Positions 24,324 to 33,092 of a stretch of 36,822 bases of DNA are shown piece after piece (position 1 is the stretch's first letter; every line of letters starts with the position of its first letter). The notes under the pieces were generated by a model, which saw only the letters and a list, made by a program, of their open reading frames with translations, did not search any database and was not told the origin of the DNA. The stretch covers positions 1 through 36,822 of the forward strand of contig JAFWEV010000013.1 in NCBI GenBank assembly GCA_017512745.1. Reading direction: 5' to 3'. The translations under genes were made by a program, and so were the position numbers. The DNA is from Oscillospiraceae bacterium. GTDB taxonomy: Bacteria; Bacillota; Clostridia; Oscillospirales; Ruminococcaceae.

Positions 24324-25569
24324 ATCGAAACTCTCTGTCCTCATGGAGAACAAGTATTTCAGGTTTGCTCTCTCTGTCCTGATATCTTTCTTCCTCTGGT
24401 TCATGGTATCCTATTTTATCAGTTCAGAGTACTCCGTTCCGATCCGCAATGTTCCGATCACAATCACATCGACATCATATACCAATTACGGACTGCAGAT
24501 ATCCAGTCAGTCACTCCAGGAAGTATCCGTTACCATCGAAGGTGACAGAAATACGGTCGGTTCCGTAAAAGCAGAAGATATTATCGTTTCACCGTCTCTC
24601 TCGTCTGTGACATCTCCCGGAACATACGAGTTGAATCTTACGGCGTCCAAGGCAAATCCGCTTGCGGCATTCACGATAACCTCCATAAGTCCGAGCTCCG
24701 TCACTCTCAAGTTCGACGTATCGGAACAGGCTATGTTCTCAATAGAAACATATATCAGCGGGATAAATATCCCTGATGAATTCATAACGGGAACGATCAC
24801 CACGGCACCTGAGACTATTACGGTCTGGGGTCCCGCGGAAGATGTCAACAGGATAGACAGGGTCGTAGTGAGGGACAGCCTCGAGGGTACACAGACAGAG
24901 ACGCAGACTATCCGATGCAATATCTCTTATCTGGATTCTGAAGGGAATGAACTGAAACTGAACACAGTTGCTGCGGATGTTCAGCAGGCGGAAGTAACTA
25001 TCCCCGTGCTAAAGCGCGGAGAACTGCCGATAAGAGTCGAGTTCGTAAATGTTCCGAGGGGATTCAATACAGATACACTGAGATACACGCTGTCTATGCA
25101 TGAAGTGCTGGTGGCAGGACAGGCGTCGCTCATAGATACTATGAATACATCCGTTGTCGGATATGTTGACCTCTCTTCGCTCGATCCGTCGGTACCGGTC
25201 GTCTTCGATCTGATACTGCCCGCGGGGATCACCAATCTTACAGGTAATGATACGGTGACGGCAGATTTCAGCGAGTCTAATCTCGAATCAAAGATTATCA
25301 ATGTTACGGATCTCAGATTCGAAAACATTCCGACAGGATATACAGCTGAGTATCAGCAGGGTTCCATAAATTCAGTAACGGTCGTCGGACCGAGGGATGA
25401 ACTTGAGTCCCTGCAGTCCACATCCGTTATCGGAGTTGTGGACTTCAATGAGTTCACTCTTCAGCTCGGCGGTTCGACTGCGGCTGTGAGTTTCAGGATC
25501 CCTTCTTCCGATTCTTGCTGGGTCACGGGAAAGCATACTGCGCTCATTTCGGTCGAGGCTGATTCATAA
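24316..25569 (+). CDS. cdaR: CdaR, YbbR-domain regulator of CdaA
   Basis: A 417-residue protein with one N-terminal transmembrane helix (about 16-38) and a large extracytoplasmic part made of about four YbbR repeats. Repeats are recognisable by Ser/Thr/Val-rich strands ending in VTVxGP-like segments, for example ITVWGPAEDVNRI and VTVVGPRDELESL. CdaR binds and modulates CdaA at the membrane in Listeria and Bacillus; that role is inferred from family and gene order. A hairpin follows its stop. Confidence 0.9.
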   Translation: MNKSKLSVLMENKYFRFALSVLISFFLWFMVSYFISSEYSVPIRNVPITITSTSYTNYGLQISSQSLQEVSVTIEGDRNTVGSVKAEDIIVSPSLSSVTSPGTYELNLTASKANPLAAFTITSISPSSVTLKFDVSEQAMFSIETYISGINIPDEFITGTITTAPETITVWGPAEDVNRIDRVVVRDSLEGTQTETQTIRCNISYLDSEGNELKLNTVAADVQQAEVTIPVLKRGELPIRVEFVNVPRGFNTDTLRYTLSMHEVLVAGQASLIDTMNTSVVGYVDLSSLDPSVPVVFDLILPAGITNLTGNDTVTADFSESNLESKIINVTDLRFENIPTGYTAEYQQGSINSVTVVGPRDELESLQSTSVIGVVDFNEFTLQLGGSTAAVSFRIPSSDSCWVTGKHTALISVEADS

Positions 25570-25578
25570 ATAAAAGCA

Positions 25579-25620
25579 TACCGTAAATTGTGTAGACATA
25601 TACAGTTTACGGTATTTGCT
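25579..25620 (+). terminator. Hairpin between cdaR and recJ
   Basis: TACCGTAAATTGT (25579-25591) pairs with ACAGTTTACGGTA (25602-25614) with one wobble, followed by TTTGCTT. The T-run is short, so termination may be partial. Confidence 0.55.
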
Positions 25621-25638
25621 TATAGGTACAGGTGTTTG

Positions 25639-27657
25639 ATGTCATTTAAAAAATGGATAAAAACTGAAGAAAATACGAAACTGCTGGAGGAATTCAACAG
25701 GCGGTTCGAGTGCGGGGAACTCGTATCCGCCGCTTTGATCAATGCGGGGATCGAATCACTGGAGGATGCCGAGAGGTTTCTCGCGAAGGAAAATCCGGTA
25801 ACTGATCCCTACTCTATCCTTGATATGGACAAGGCTGTCGCACGGATAGCGTCTGCTGTCAGAGAGGGTGAAAGGATAGAGATATTCGGAGATTATGATG
25901 TGGACGGTATCACTGCGACGACGATACTTTATCTGTATCTCGAGAGCATCGGTGCGGATGTGGTCTGTTCACTGCCTCTCAGAGATTCTGCCCAGGGGTA
26001 TGGCATCTCCGAAAGAATAATCGACAGAATGGCCAGAGACGGGGTCAGTCTAATAATAACGGTAGACAACGGAATATCCGCCAATTCAGCCGTCGACTAT
26101 GCTTTATCAAAAGGCATAGAGACAGTAATCACAGATCACCACAAGGTATCCGGGGATATCCCCGCTGCAGTAGCTGTAGTAGATCCGCTCAGAAGTCCTG
26201 AGGATCTGGAACACTGTGATCTCGCCGGCGTGGGAGTTGCGCTGCAGCTCATAGCTGCGATGGAAGGGTGCAACATATCGGATATCATGGATATTTACGG
26301 GCCGTTTGCGGCACTCGGCACTATATCCGATGTCATGAATCTTAGTCCTGAAAACAGATATATCGTCAGCCACGGCCTGGCTGCCATGAAATACACTGAG
26401 AATCTGGGGCTTCTAAAGCTTGCAGAGGCAACAGGGACCGATCTTGCTCAGGTCGATGAAAAGACTGTGGCATTCATTTTTGCTCCGAGGATCAATGCCG
26501 CAGGAAGAATGGCGGATGCGTCGATAGCTCTTGAACTATTCCTCACGGAGGATGAGGCAAGAGCGACTGCCCTTGCGGAGAAACTGTGCAGTCTCAATAC
26601 CGAAAGACAGTCCTCCGAAAAAAAGATGTTTGAAAACATCGAAAAACTCATTGCTGTCTCGCCGGAATACCAGACTGCTCCTGCGCTTGTATTCTCAAGC
26701 CCCGATTTTGAGTCCGGAGTTTCCGGTATCGTGTGCTCAAGACTCACGGAAAAGTACTCCAAGCCGACCATAATAATCACGGAAGATGGAGAGTTTGCGA
26801 AAGGATCCGGAAGAAGCACCAACGGGCTGTCCCTCTATGATGCGATAAATAGCTGCCGAGACTGTCTCGTAAGATACGGCGGACATGAGATGGCTGCCGG
26901 CTTCACGCTCAGAACGGAAGATGTTCCCGAGTTCAAGCAACGTATTTGCGAAGCATTCGGATCTATGGCTAATGCAGGGACTTTAGCCGAACTCAAGGTC
27001 ATCCCGATAGCCGATGCCAATACATTCACCGTGGAGGCTGTCGAAAGCCTGAGAAAGCTTGCGCCATTCGGATGCGGGAACCCCGAACCGATTTTCTCCA
27101 TGTACAATGTGCGCTTTGTGAGTATCAGTACGATCGGAGACAGACATTCCAGACTTACGTTCACAAAGGACGGAATGACTTTTGCCGCTGCCTATTTCGG
27201 AAAACTGCCGGCATATCTTCCCTTCAGTGAAGGAACAGAACTCAATATCGCAGTCTGTGTTGATATTTATGAGTGCCAGAACGGCTCCAAATTCGTATCT
27301 TTCAGGATCGAGGACATTCAGCCGGCCAATATAGATGAGCAGTGTTTTGAAAGCTGGATAGCATATAACAGCTTTATATTGAACAATAATCAGAATGAGA
27401 GCGCTTTCGAGATAAAACTCGACAGAACTGTCGAGGCTGATGTGTTCAGAACGATCAAGCAGTGCGGCTCCATACCGCTCGACCCGGTGATCCTGTGCGC
27501 CAAACTGCCGCAGTATACTCCGGGAACGGCAATGGCTGCCGTTGACGTGCTCTGCGAACTCGAATTCTGCCACAAGGAAAAAGGTTTCGTGGTCCTGAAC
27601 AGCAAGATAGAGAAGAGAGATCTCGCAGAGTCAAGAACCTACCAATTACTATCCTGA
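25639..27657 (+). CDS. recJ: Single-stranded-DNA-specific exonuclease RecJ
   Basis: A 672-residue DHH-family 5'-3' exonuclease acting in recombination and mismatch repair. The metal-binding DYDVD is at residues 85-89 and DHH at 166-168; the DHHA1 domain carries GRSTNGLSLYDAI and GGHEMAAGF (from residue 414). An OB-fold and a C-terminal extension (about 550-672) follow, making it longer than the E. coli enzyme, as in many Firmicutes. The ATG at 25639 is chosen because the frame upstream passes through the hairpin; the Shine-Dalgarno (AGGT) is weak. Confidence 0.93.
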   Translation: MSFKKWIKTEENTKLLEEFNRRFECGELVSAALINAGIESLEDAERFLAKENPVTDPYSILDMDKAVARIASAVREGERIEIFGDYDVDGITATTILYLYLESIGADVVCSLPLRDSAQGYGISERIIDRMARDGVSLIITVDNGISANSAVDYALSKGIETVITDHHKVSGDIPAAVAVVDPLRSPEDLEHCDLAGVGVALQLIAAMEGCNISDIMDIYGPFAALGTISDVMNLSPENRYIVSHGLAAMKYTENLGLLKLAEATGTDLAQVDEKTVAFIFAPRINAAGRMADASIALELFLTEDEARATALAEKLCSLNTERQSSEKKMFENIEKLIAVSPEYQTAPALVFSSPDFESGVSGIVCSRLTEKYSKPTIIITEDGEFAKGSGRSTNGLSLYDAINSCRDCLVRYGGHEMAAGFTLRTEDVPEFKQRICEAFGSMANAGTLAELKVIPIADANTFTVEAVESLRKLAPFGCGNPEPIFSMYNVRFVSISTIGDRHSRLTFTKDGMTFAAAYFGKLPAYLPFSEGTELNIAVCVDIYECQNGSKFVSFRIEDIQPANIDEQCFESWIAYNSFILNNNQNESAFEIKLDRTVEADVFRTIKQCGSIPLDPVILCAKLPQYTPGTAMAAVDVLCELEFCHKEKGFVVLNSKIEKRDLAESRTYQLLS

Positions 27658-27666
27658 GGAAAGCAA

Positions 27667-29835
27667 ATGCCCGAATACACATCGATATCATTTGAAGATC
27701 TGAAAAGACAGATCGACGAGTCAGGCCGTCAGTACAACATGCAGCTCATCTCAAAGGCGTATGAACTGGCTGAGATGGCGCACGGCGATCAAAAGAGAAG
27801 GACGGGTGAACCATACATAATCCATCCTCTCAATGTCGCTTCGCTGCTGGTGGAGCTCGGAATGGATTCCGAGTCTGTTGCCGCCGGGCTTCTTCATGAT
27901 GTCGTTGAGGATACAAATATAAAGCTGAGTGAGATAGAGACCATGTTCGGATCATCCATCGCCCAGCTTGTAGACGGTGTCACGAAACTGGGAAAGATCC
28001 AGTTTTCGACAGCTGAGGAAACACAGTCGGAAAACATCAGAAAGATGCTTCTTGCCATGAGCAAGGACATCCGTGTAATGCTTATAAAGCTCTGCGACAG
28101 ACTGCACAATATGCGCACAATGGATGCAATGCCTCCACAGAAGCAGAGGGACAAGTCCCTTGAGACCATGGAGGTATATGCCCCCATAGCACACAGACTC
28201 GGAGTCGGAAGATTCAAGGAAGAGCTTGAAGACATGGCGCTCAAGTACCTCGATCCCTACGGATATAATCAGGTCATCGGCATTCTCAAGGAGAATGACT
28301 TCAAGGAAGTATACCTGAATGAAGTACGCGATACCATTGCGGCAAAGCTCAGGGAAAACGGAATAAAGGATTTTACCATAGAATCAAGGCTCAAATCGGT
28401 CTACGGGATCTACAGAAAACTGTTCATCCAGAACAGGTCGCTTGAAGAGATATACGATATCTATGCCGTTAGGGTCATCCTGCAAACGATCGCGGACTGC
28501 TATAACGTGCTCGGAATACTACACGAGATGTATACCCCTGTCCCCACACGGTTCAAGGACTATATCTCCGTACCAAAACCGAACGGATACAGATCTCTCC
28601 AGACATCAGTTATCGGAAAGGATGCAATGCCTTTCGAGATCCAGATCAGAACGTTTGAAATGGATTATGACGCGGAGTACGGTATCGCCGCGCACTGGAA
28701 ATACAAAGAAGGCGTGAAGGGAAAGGATAAGCTCGACGAGAGACTCGCGTGGATAAGACAGCTGCTTGAGAACCAGAAGGAGTCGGACGACTCCCTCGAG
28801 TTGCTCAGTTCCATCAGAAGCGATCTTCTCCCTGAAGAAGTGTTCGCCGTGACCCCGAAGGGTGAGATAATCAATCTTCCGAGCGGATCCACAGTCATAG
28901 ACTTTGCCTATGCGATCCATACCGCCGTAGGCAACAGGATGGTCGGCGCGAAAGTGAACGGCAGGATAGTGCCTCTCACATACAGGATCAATAACGGCGA
29001 GATTGTAGAGATAATAACCGGACCGCAGGACAAAGGGCCTTCAAGAGACTGGCTCAACATAGTCCAGACATCCAGCGCAAAGAACAAGATCCGAGGATGG
29101 TTCAAGAAAGAGAAGCGTGAGGACAATATTGCCGAAGGAAAGGCCATATACAACAGAGAACTCCGCAGACACCTCATTAATATTCCTTCCGAAAAGCATG
29201 ATGAAGTGCTCGAGGAAGTCGTCCGAAGGCTCAAGATGAATACTGCGGACGAGATGTATGCCGCTATAGGATACGGCGGTATCACCATGTCGAGAGTCCT
29301 CCCGAAGGTCCAGGATGTATGGAAGAAATTCACCGAGAAGGATGATACTATCGAATTCGCCCCGATCAGAAGAAGGAGCAACAGCGGGGTCATCGTCGAG
29401 GGAATAGAAAACTGCCTCATAAAATTCGCGAAATGCTGCAACCCGCTTCCGGGAGATGACATAATCGGATTCATAACCAGAGGTCAGGGAGTCACAGTCC
29501 ACAAGAAGGACTGTATAAACATCCAGTCGCAGTCGCTGATAAACGATGATATGATGCGCCTTGTGAAAGTGGAATGGGCAAATGACACAAGAAGCGAATT
29601 CCACACAGAGCTCAGGATCATTGGGAATGACCGTAATGGGCTTTTAGCAGACATAACGAACCAGATCGCTTCAATGAGGCTTCCCCTCTATGCTATGAAG
29701 GCAAAGGTGACCAAGAGCAAGGAAGGCGTCGTCGACATAACGATAGGCATCGACAACAAGGAACATCTTGAGAATGTAATGAATACGCTGAGAAAGGTAA
29801 GAGGAGTCAATACCGTTGAAAGGATCAACAGATGA
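27667..29835 (+). CDS. rel: Bifunctional (p)ppGpp synthetase/hydrolase (RelA/SpoT homologue)
   Basis: A 722-residue long RSH protein. The hydrolase domain has HDVVED at 77-82. The synthetase domain has RFKD at 295-298 and YRSLQT from 308; the RxKD form is the one seen in bifunctional enzymes. A TGS domain (about 390-450), a helical and Cys-containing region (including CCNPLPGD) and a C-terminal ACT domain (from about 646) complete it. It makes and removes the stringent-response alarmone, sensing stalled ribosomes. AGGAAAG precedes the ATG. Confidence 0.95.
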   Translation: MPEYTSISFEDLKRQIDESGRQYNMQLISKAYELAEMAHGDQKRRTGEPYIIHPLNVASLLVELGMDSESVAAGLLHDVVEDTNIKLSEIETMFGSSIAQLVDGVTKLGKIQFSTAEETQSENIRKMLLAMSKDIRVMLIKLCDRLHNMRTMDAMPPQKQRDKSLETMEVYAPIAHRLGVGRFKEELEDMALKYLDPYGYNQVIGILKENDFKEVYLNEVRDTIAAKLRENGIKDFTIESRLKSVYGIYRKLFIQNRSLEEIYDIYAVRVILQTIADCYNVLGILHEMYTPVPTRFKDYISVPKPNGYRSLQTSVIGKDAMPFEIQIRTFEMDYDAEYGIAAHWKYKEGVKGKDKLDERLAWIRQLLENQKESDDSLELLSSIRSDLLPEEVFAVTPKGEIINLPSGSTVIDFAYAIHTAVGNRMVGAKVNGRIVPLTYRINNGEIVEIITGPQDKGPSRDWLNIVQTSSAKNKIRGWFKKEKREDNIAEGKAIYNRELRRHLINIPSEKHDEVLEEVVRRLKMNTADEMYAAIGYGGITMSRVLPKVQDVWKKFTEKDDTIEFAPIRRRSNSGVIVEGIENCLIKFAKCCNPLPGDDIIGFITRGQGVTVHKKDCINIQSQSLINDDMMRLVKVEWANDTRSEFHTELRIIGNDRNGLLADITNQIASMRLPLYAMKAKVTKSKEGVVDITIGIDNKEHLENVMNTLRKVRGVNTVERINR

Positions 29836-30404
29836 TTAATATCAAAACGCTTGTTCTGGGCGGACCTTATATGACCAACTGCTATATCGTTTCAGACGAT
29901 GAGGGCAATGCTGCAGTGATCGACCCCGCATCGGATGCCGACAGGATACTGGAAGCAGCTGCAGGCCTCAAGGTTGAAAAGATACTTATAACCCACGGCC
30001 ATTCCGATCATATAGGAGCTGCGGCGGACCTGAAGGACCGTACAGGGGCAGAGATCATCGCAAATAAGAAGGATGCATACAGAATGCATTTCGACATAGA
30101 TGTGAATGCCGAAGAGGGTATGACAGTCGAATGCGGCAGTCTCAGATTCACTGTTATAGAGACCCCCGGCCATACTGAGGGCGGAGTGTGCTATCTCTGC
30201 GGTGACAGTCTTTTTTCCGGGGATACGCTGTTCAGCGGATCCATAGGGAGGACTGATCTCGGAGGCGGCAATATCTATACGCTTTTGAAGTCTCTTAAAA
30301 AAATTGCCGATCTGCCATATGAGGATCTCGCTGTGTACCCGGGACATATGGAACCGACAACCCTTCTCCGCGAGAGGACAGATAACCCCTTCCTGGTACG
30401 ATAG
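29832..30404 (+). CDS. MBL-fold hydrolase, glyoxalase II-like
   Basis: A 190-residue small metallo-beta-lactamase-fold protein with the full metal motif THGHSDH (H55, H57, D59, H60), TPGHTEGG and a SGDTLFSGSIGR segment, ending in YPGHMEPT. It lies in the YcbL/GloB2-like group found after rel in Firmicutes. Thioester hydrolysis is plausible, but the substrate is not known. Its ATG overlaps the rel stop by 4 bases. The dtd gene often found between rel and this gene is absent. Confidence 0.85.
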   Translation: MINIKTLVLGGPYMTNCYIVSDDEGNAAVIDPASDADRILEAAAGLKVEKILITHGHSDHIGAAADLKDRTGAEIIANKKDAYRMHFDIDVNAEEGMTVECGSLRFTVIETPGHTEGGVCYLCGDSLFSGDTLFSGSIGRTDLGGGNIYTLLKSLKKIADLPYEDLAVYPGHMEPTTLLRERTDNPFLVR

Positions 30405-30407
30405 CAG

Positions 30408-31865
30408 ATGAGACTTTACAGAAAAGAATTCGGCTATGAGATAGAAAATGTTGCCAGAAGTTTCTTTCCGTATCTTGAGGCAACAGATGAAGATATTGTT
30501 GAAAGCGGAACTGAAGACTGCATCACGCAGGAGGTAAGAGACCTCGGGAGCAGTCTTGAGTATTATGTGCGCTGCAGATATAAGGGCATAGAGAAGAGCA
30601 GCATGACCCTTGTTCCGAAGGACATTTCGGTCAACGAGAAGGAGCTTAAAGTGTGCAGGGGCGTGTACGACATGCTCTCCGATCTTCTCGGAAAAGCTCC
30701 CCCATGGGGAGTGCTGACTGGCGTGAGACCTGCGAAAAGAGCTGCGGAGATGCTTATGTCCGGCCTTTCGGAAAATGAGAGCATAAGCAAACTGCAGAGA
30801 GACTGGTATGTCTCGAGAGAAAAAGCCGAGATAGCAGTGGAGTCTGCAGGTGCTTCGATCAGGACAAAGAAACTGACACATCCGGGCTCGTTCTCTCTCT
30901 ATGTATCGATACCGTTCTGCCCGTCAAGATGTAAATACTGTTCATTTGTATCAAAGACCATAGGTTCTTCGTACTCTCTGGTCGATCCGTACATAGACTG
31001 TCTTCTCAGAGAATTAACATATGTTCAACAAATTGTCTCATGCAGGGATTTAAAATTAGAAACCGTATATGTGGGAGGCGGGACACCGACTTCCGTTTCG
31101 GCGGAGCAGCTGGAGACTTTGCTCAAGGGAATGACCGGGATCTTTGATCTCGATTCGGTGAGAGAATTCACTGTTGAAGCCGGAAGACCCGATACGATAA
31201 CCGAAGAGAAACTTAAGGTGCTTAAAGAGTATGGTGTTGACCGTATATCCATAAATCCCCAGACCGGAAATGACAGGGTGCTGAGAGAGAACGGAAGATT
31301 TCATACGGCGAAAGACATAGAGAACTGCTTTGCCGCTGCGAGAAGAGCAGGAATCGAGAACATAAATGCCGACCTGATAGCGGGACTTGCCGGCGATGAT
31401 CTGGAAAGCTTCAAGAGAACCCTCAGCTGGCTGTGCAGTCTTGATCCCGAAAACATTACCGTTCATTCGCTGACGAGAAAAAGAGCGGCGACACTGAGAG
31501 AACTCGGAGAAGGTGCTTGTCCTGATGTGGAAAAGATGGTAGATTATTCGAGGTGTTTTTTAAGAGAGAAAGGCTACGGCGTCTATTACATGTACAGACA
31601 GAAAGGGACCGTGGACGGGCTTGAGAACACCGGATACTGCAAAGAGGGCAGAGAGTGTCTTTACAATATCTTCATAATGGATGAACTGCATACTATAGTG
31701 TCCTGCGGAGCAGGAGGGGTCACGAAGCTCGTAGACCAGTCCTCAGGCAAGATAAGCAGAGTCACGAACTACAAATACCCCGCTGAGTATATAGACGGCA
31801 TTGAAAGCATGCTTGAGAGAAAGGATAAGATCGATGTATTCTACGCTGAACACCCTGAAGCCTGA
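30408..31865 (+). CDS. hemZ: HemZ-type radical SAM protein (coproporphyrinogen dehydrogenase family)
   Basis: A 485-residue radical SAM protein. The cluster motif CxxxCxxC is C171, C175, C178 (FCPSRCKYCSF), and YVGGGTPTS and the EAGRPDT segment are typical of the HemN/HemZ branch. About 165 residues precede the radical SAM core, as in HemZ. The product name implies oxygen-independent coproporphyrinogen III oxidation, but no other haem gene is seen here and HemZ-like proteins are widespread in anaerobes lacking haem synthesis, so the reaction is uncertain. It begins three bases after the MBL gene without a good Shine-Dalgarno. Confidence 0.85.
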   Translation: MRLYRKEFGYEIENVARSFFPYLEATDEDIVESGTEDCITQEVRDLGSSLEYYVRCRYKGIEKSSMTLVPKDISVNEKELKVCRGVYDMLSDLLGKAPPWGVLTGVRPAKRAAEMLMSGLSENESISKLQRDWYVSREKAEIAVESAGASIRTKKLTHPGSFSLYVSIPFCPSRCKYCSFVSKTIGSSYSLVDPYIDCLLRELTYVQQIVSCRDLKLETVYVGGGTPTSVSAEQLETLLKGMTGIFDLDSVREFTVEAGRPDTITEEKLKVLKEYGVDRISINPQTGNDRVLRENGRFHTAKDIENCFAAARRAGIENINADLIAGLAGDDLESFKRTLSWLCSLDPENITVHSLTRKRAATLRELGEGACPDVEKMVDYSRCFLREKGYGVYYMYRQKGTVDGLENTGYCKEGRECLYNIFIMDELHTIVSCGAGGVTKLVDQSSGKISRVTNYKYPAEYIDGIESMLERKDKIDVFYAEHPEA

Positions 31866-32781
31866 GAGAGTTTATGACATAGATGATGTTATAAATACCC
31901 GACCGGAGGAACTCATCGCTTCTTCCGAAGCAGAGTATCAGGCTGAACTGGACAGTGTTGCAGAGATGATTGCAGAGAAGAACGCGAGATTTGTCCTTCT
32001 GACCGGACCGTCATCGAGCGGGAAAACGACTACTACCAGAAGGCTCGGGCTGACTCTGGAGGGAATGGGCAGGCATACCATAGCGCTTTCACTCGACGAC
32101 TTTTCATTCCTCTACAGGAAGACTCCTCCCGAGTTTTACAACGGAAAGCCGTACTACGAAGGGATCAGCAATATCAATATCGACCTTCTTCATGAAAGAC
32201 TGAGAGAACTGTTCGATACGGGAAAAGCCTACACACCGATCTTCGATTTCAAGACCGGACAGAAAAATCTCAACGGATCTCTTGCAGAAATCGGACCTGA
32301 GGATATAATCCTTGTTGAAGGCATACAGGCACTTATCCCTGTTACTGCCGAGGGATTCGACGACATAACTCAGTTCAGGGTATATGCGGGGATCCGCGGC
32401 AGATACGAGAGAAACGGGAATGTCGTTGCGGATCCGGAACAGATCCGCTTTATAAGAAGACTCGTGCGCGATGCTTATTTCAGAAGAAGCATCGCTGACA
32501 GAACTTTCGATATCTGGAGTAATGTTCTTGTTGGCAATGAGATCAATATATGGCCTTATCTCGAAACCGTGGATGCAGCTGTCAATACGTCTTTTGCATA
32601 CGAGGGATGCGTCATGACCGAGAGGCTGAAGAAACTGCTAAACGATCCCAACAGGGTCGGGACCAAAGCAGAAGGGATAAAAGAACTTATAGACATGTAC
32701 AGCCCGTTCCCGGAATACGATTTTGATCTTGTACCGAAAAACTCCATGCTCAGAGAGTTCATAGGCGGACTGGAACTGTAA
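31834..32781 (+). CDS. Nucleoside (uridine-type) kinase, P-loop
   Basis: A 315-residue cytosolic kinase of the phosphoribulokinase/uridine kinase family. The Walker A motif GPSSSGKT is at residues 58-65, followed by LSLDDFSF, and DIILVEGIQAL supplies the Walker B-like strand. Many Clostridial homologues are about 550 residues with an N-terminal TGS/ThrRS-like region; here only about 50 residues precede the kinase. The ATG at 31834 has AAGGA eight bases upstream and overlaps the hemZ end by 32 bases; a TTG at 31801 is a weaker alternative. Confidence 0.8.
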   Translation: MYSTLNTLKPERVYDIDDVINTRPEELIASSEAEYQAELDSVAEMIAEKNARFVLLTGPSSSGKTTTTRRLGLTLEGMGRHTIALSLDDFSFLYRKTPPEFYNGKPYYEGISNINIDLLHERLRELFDTGKAYTPIFDFKTGQKNLNGSLAEIGPEDIILVEGIQALIPVTAEGFDDITQFRVYAGIRGRYERNGNVVADPEQIRFIRRLVRDAYFRRSIADRTFDIWSNVLVGNEINIWPYLETVDAAVNTSFAYEGCVMTERLKKLLNDPNRVGTKAEGIKELIDMYSPFPEYDFDLVPKNSMLREFIGGLEL

Positions 32782-32802
32782 TTAAATATACCGGAGGATA
32801 AC

Positions 32803-33069
32803 ATGTCGAAATTTGATGAACTGATGGATAAGCTCGGACCTTCAAAGAAAGACGCTCTTCAGGCAGTGAGCAATTTTGCAAAAGAGATAGCTGACTCCGG
32901 AAGAGACAAGTTTGACATGTCTCTTTTAAGACAGGATCTGCGGGCAGCATACAGAGAGCTCGGTGAGCTCGTATATATCAAAGACAGGAGCGGACACGAC
33001 AATTCCGATGCCATAAGAGATGTTGAGGCCAGGATCGACGAGATCATGGCAAAACTGTCCGAATTCTGA
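32803..33069 (+). CDS. Small helical hypothetical protein
   Basis: An 88-residue, highly charged, predicted all-helical protein (MSKFDELMDKLG..., later LRQDLRAAYRELGELVYIKD and RDVEARIDEIMAKL). The heptad-like spacing suggests a coiled coil or helical hairpin. GGAGGATAAC gives it a strong ribosome binding site. I do not recognise a family with confidence. Its place between a nucleoside kinase and a lipid II-type flippase is not informative. Confidence 0.7.
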   Translation: MSKFDELMDKLGPSKKDALQAVSNFAKEIADSGRDKFDMSLLRQDLRAAYRELGELVYIKDRSGHDNSDAIRDVEARIDEIMAKLSEF

Positions 33070-33092
33070 AAAAGGAAAGTACTGATCATACA

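Noticed and set aside
29892..30881. Long minus-strand open frame (329 codons) across the MBL hydrolase and hemZ
   Set aside because: It is antisense to two well-supported genes with catalytic motifs, has no ribosome binding site and reads as low-similarity shadow sequence.
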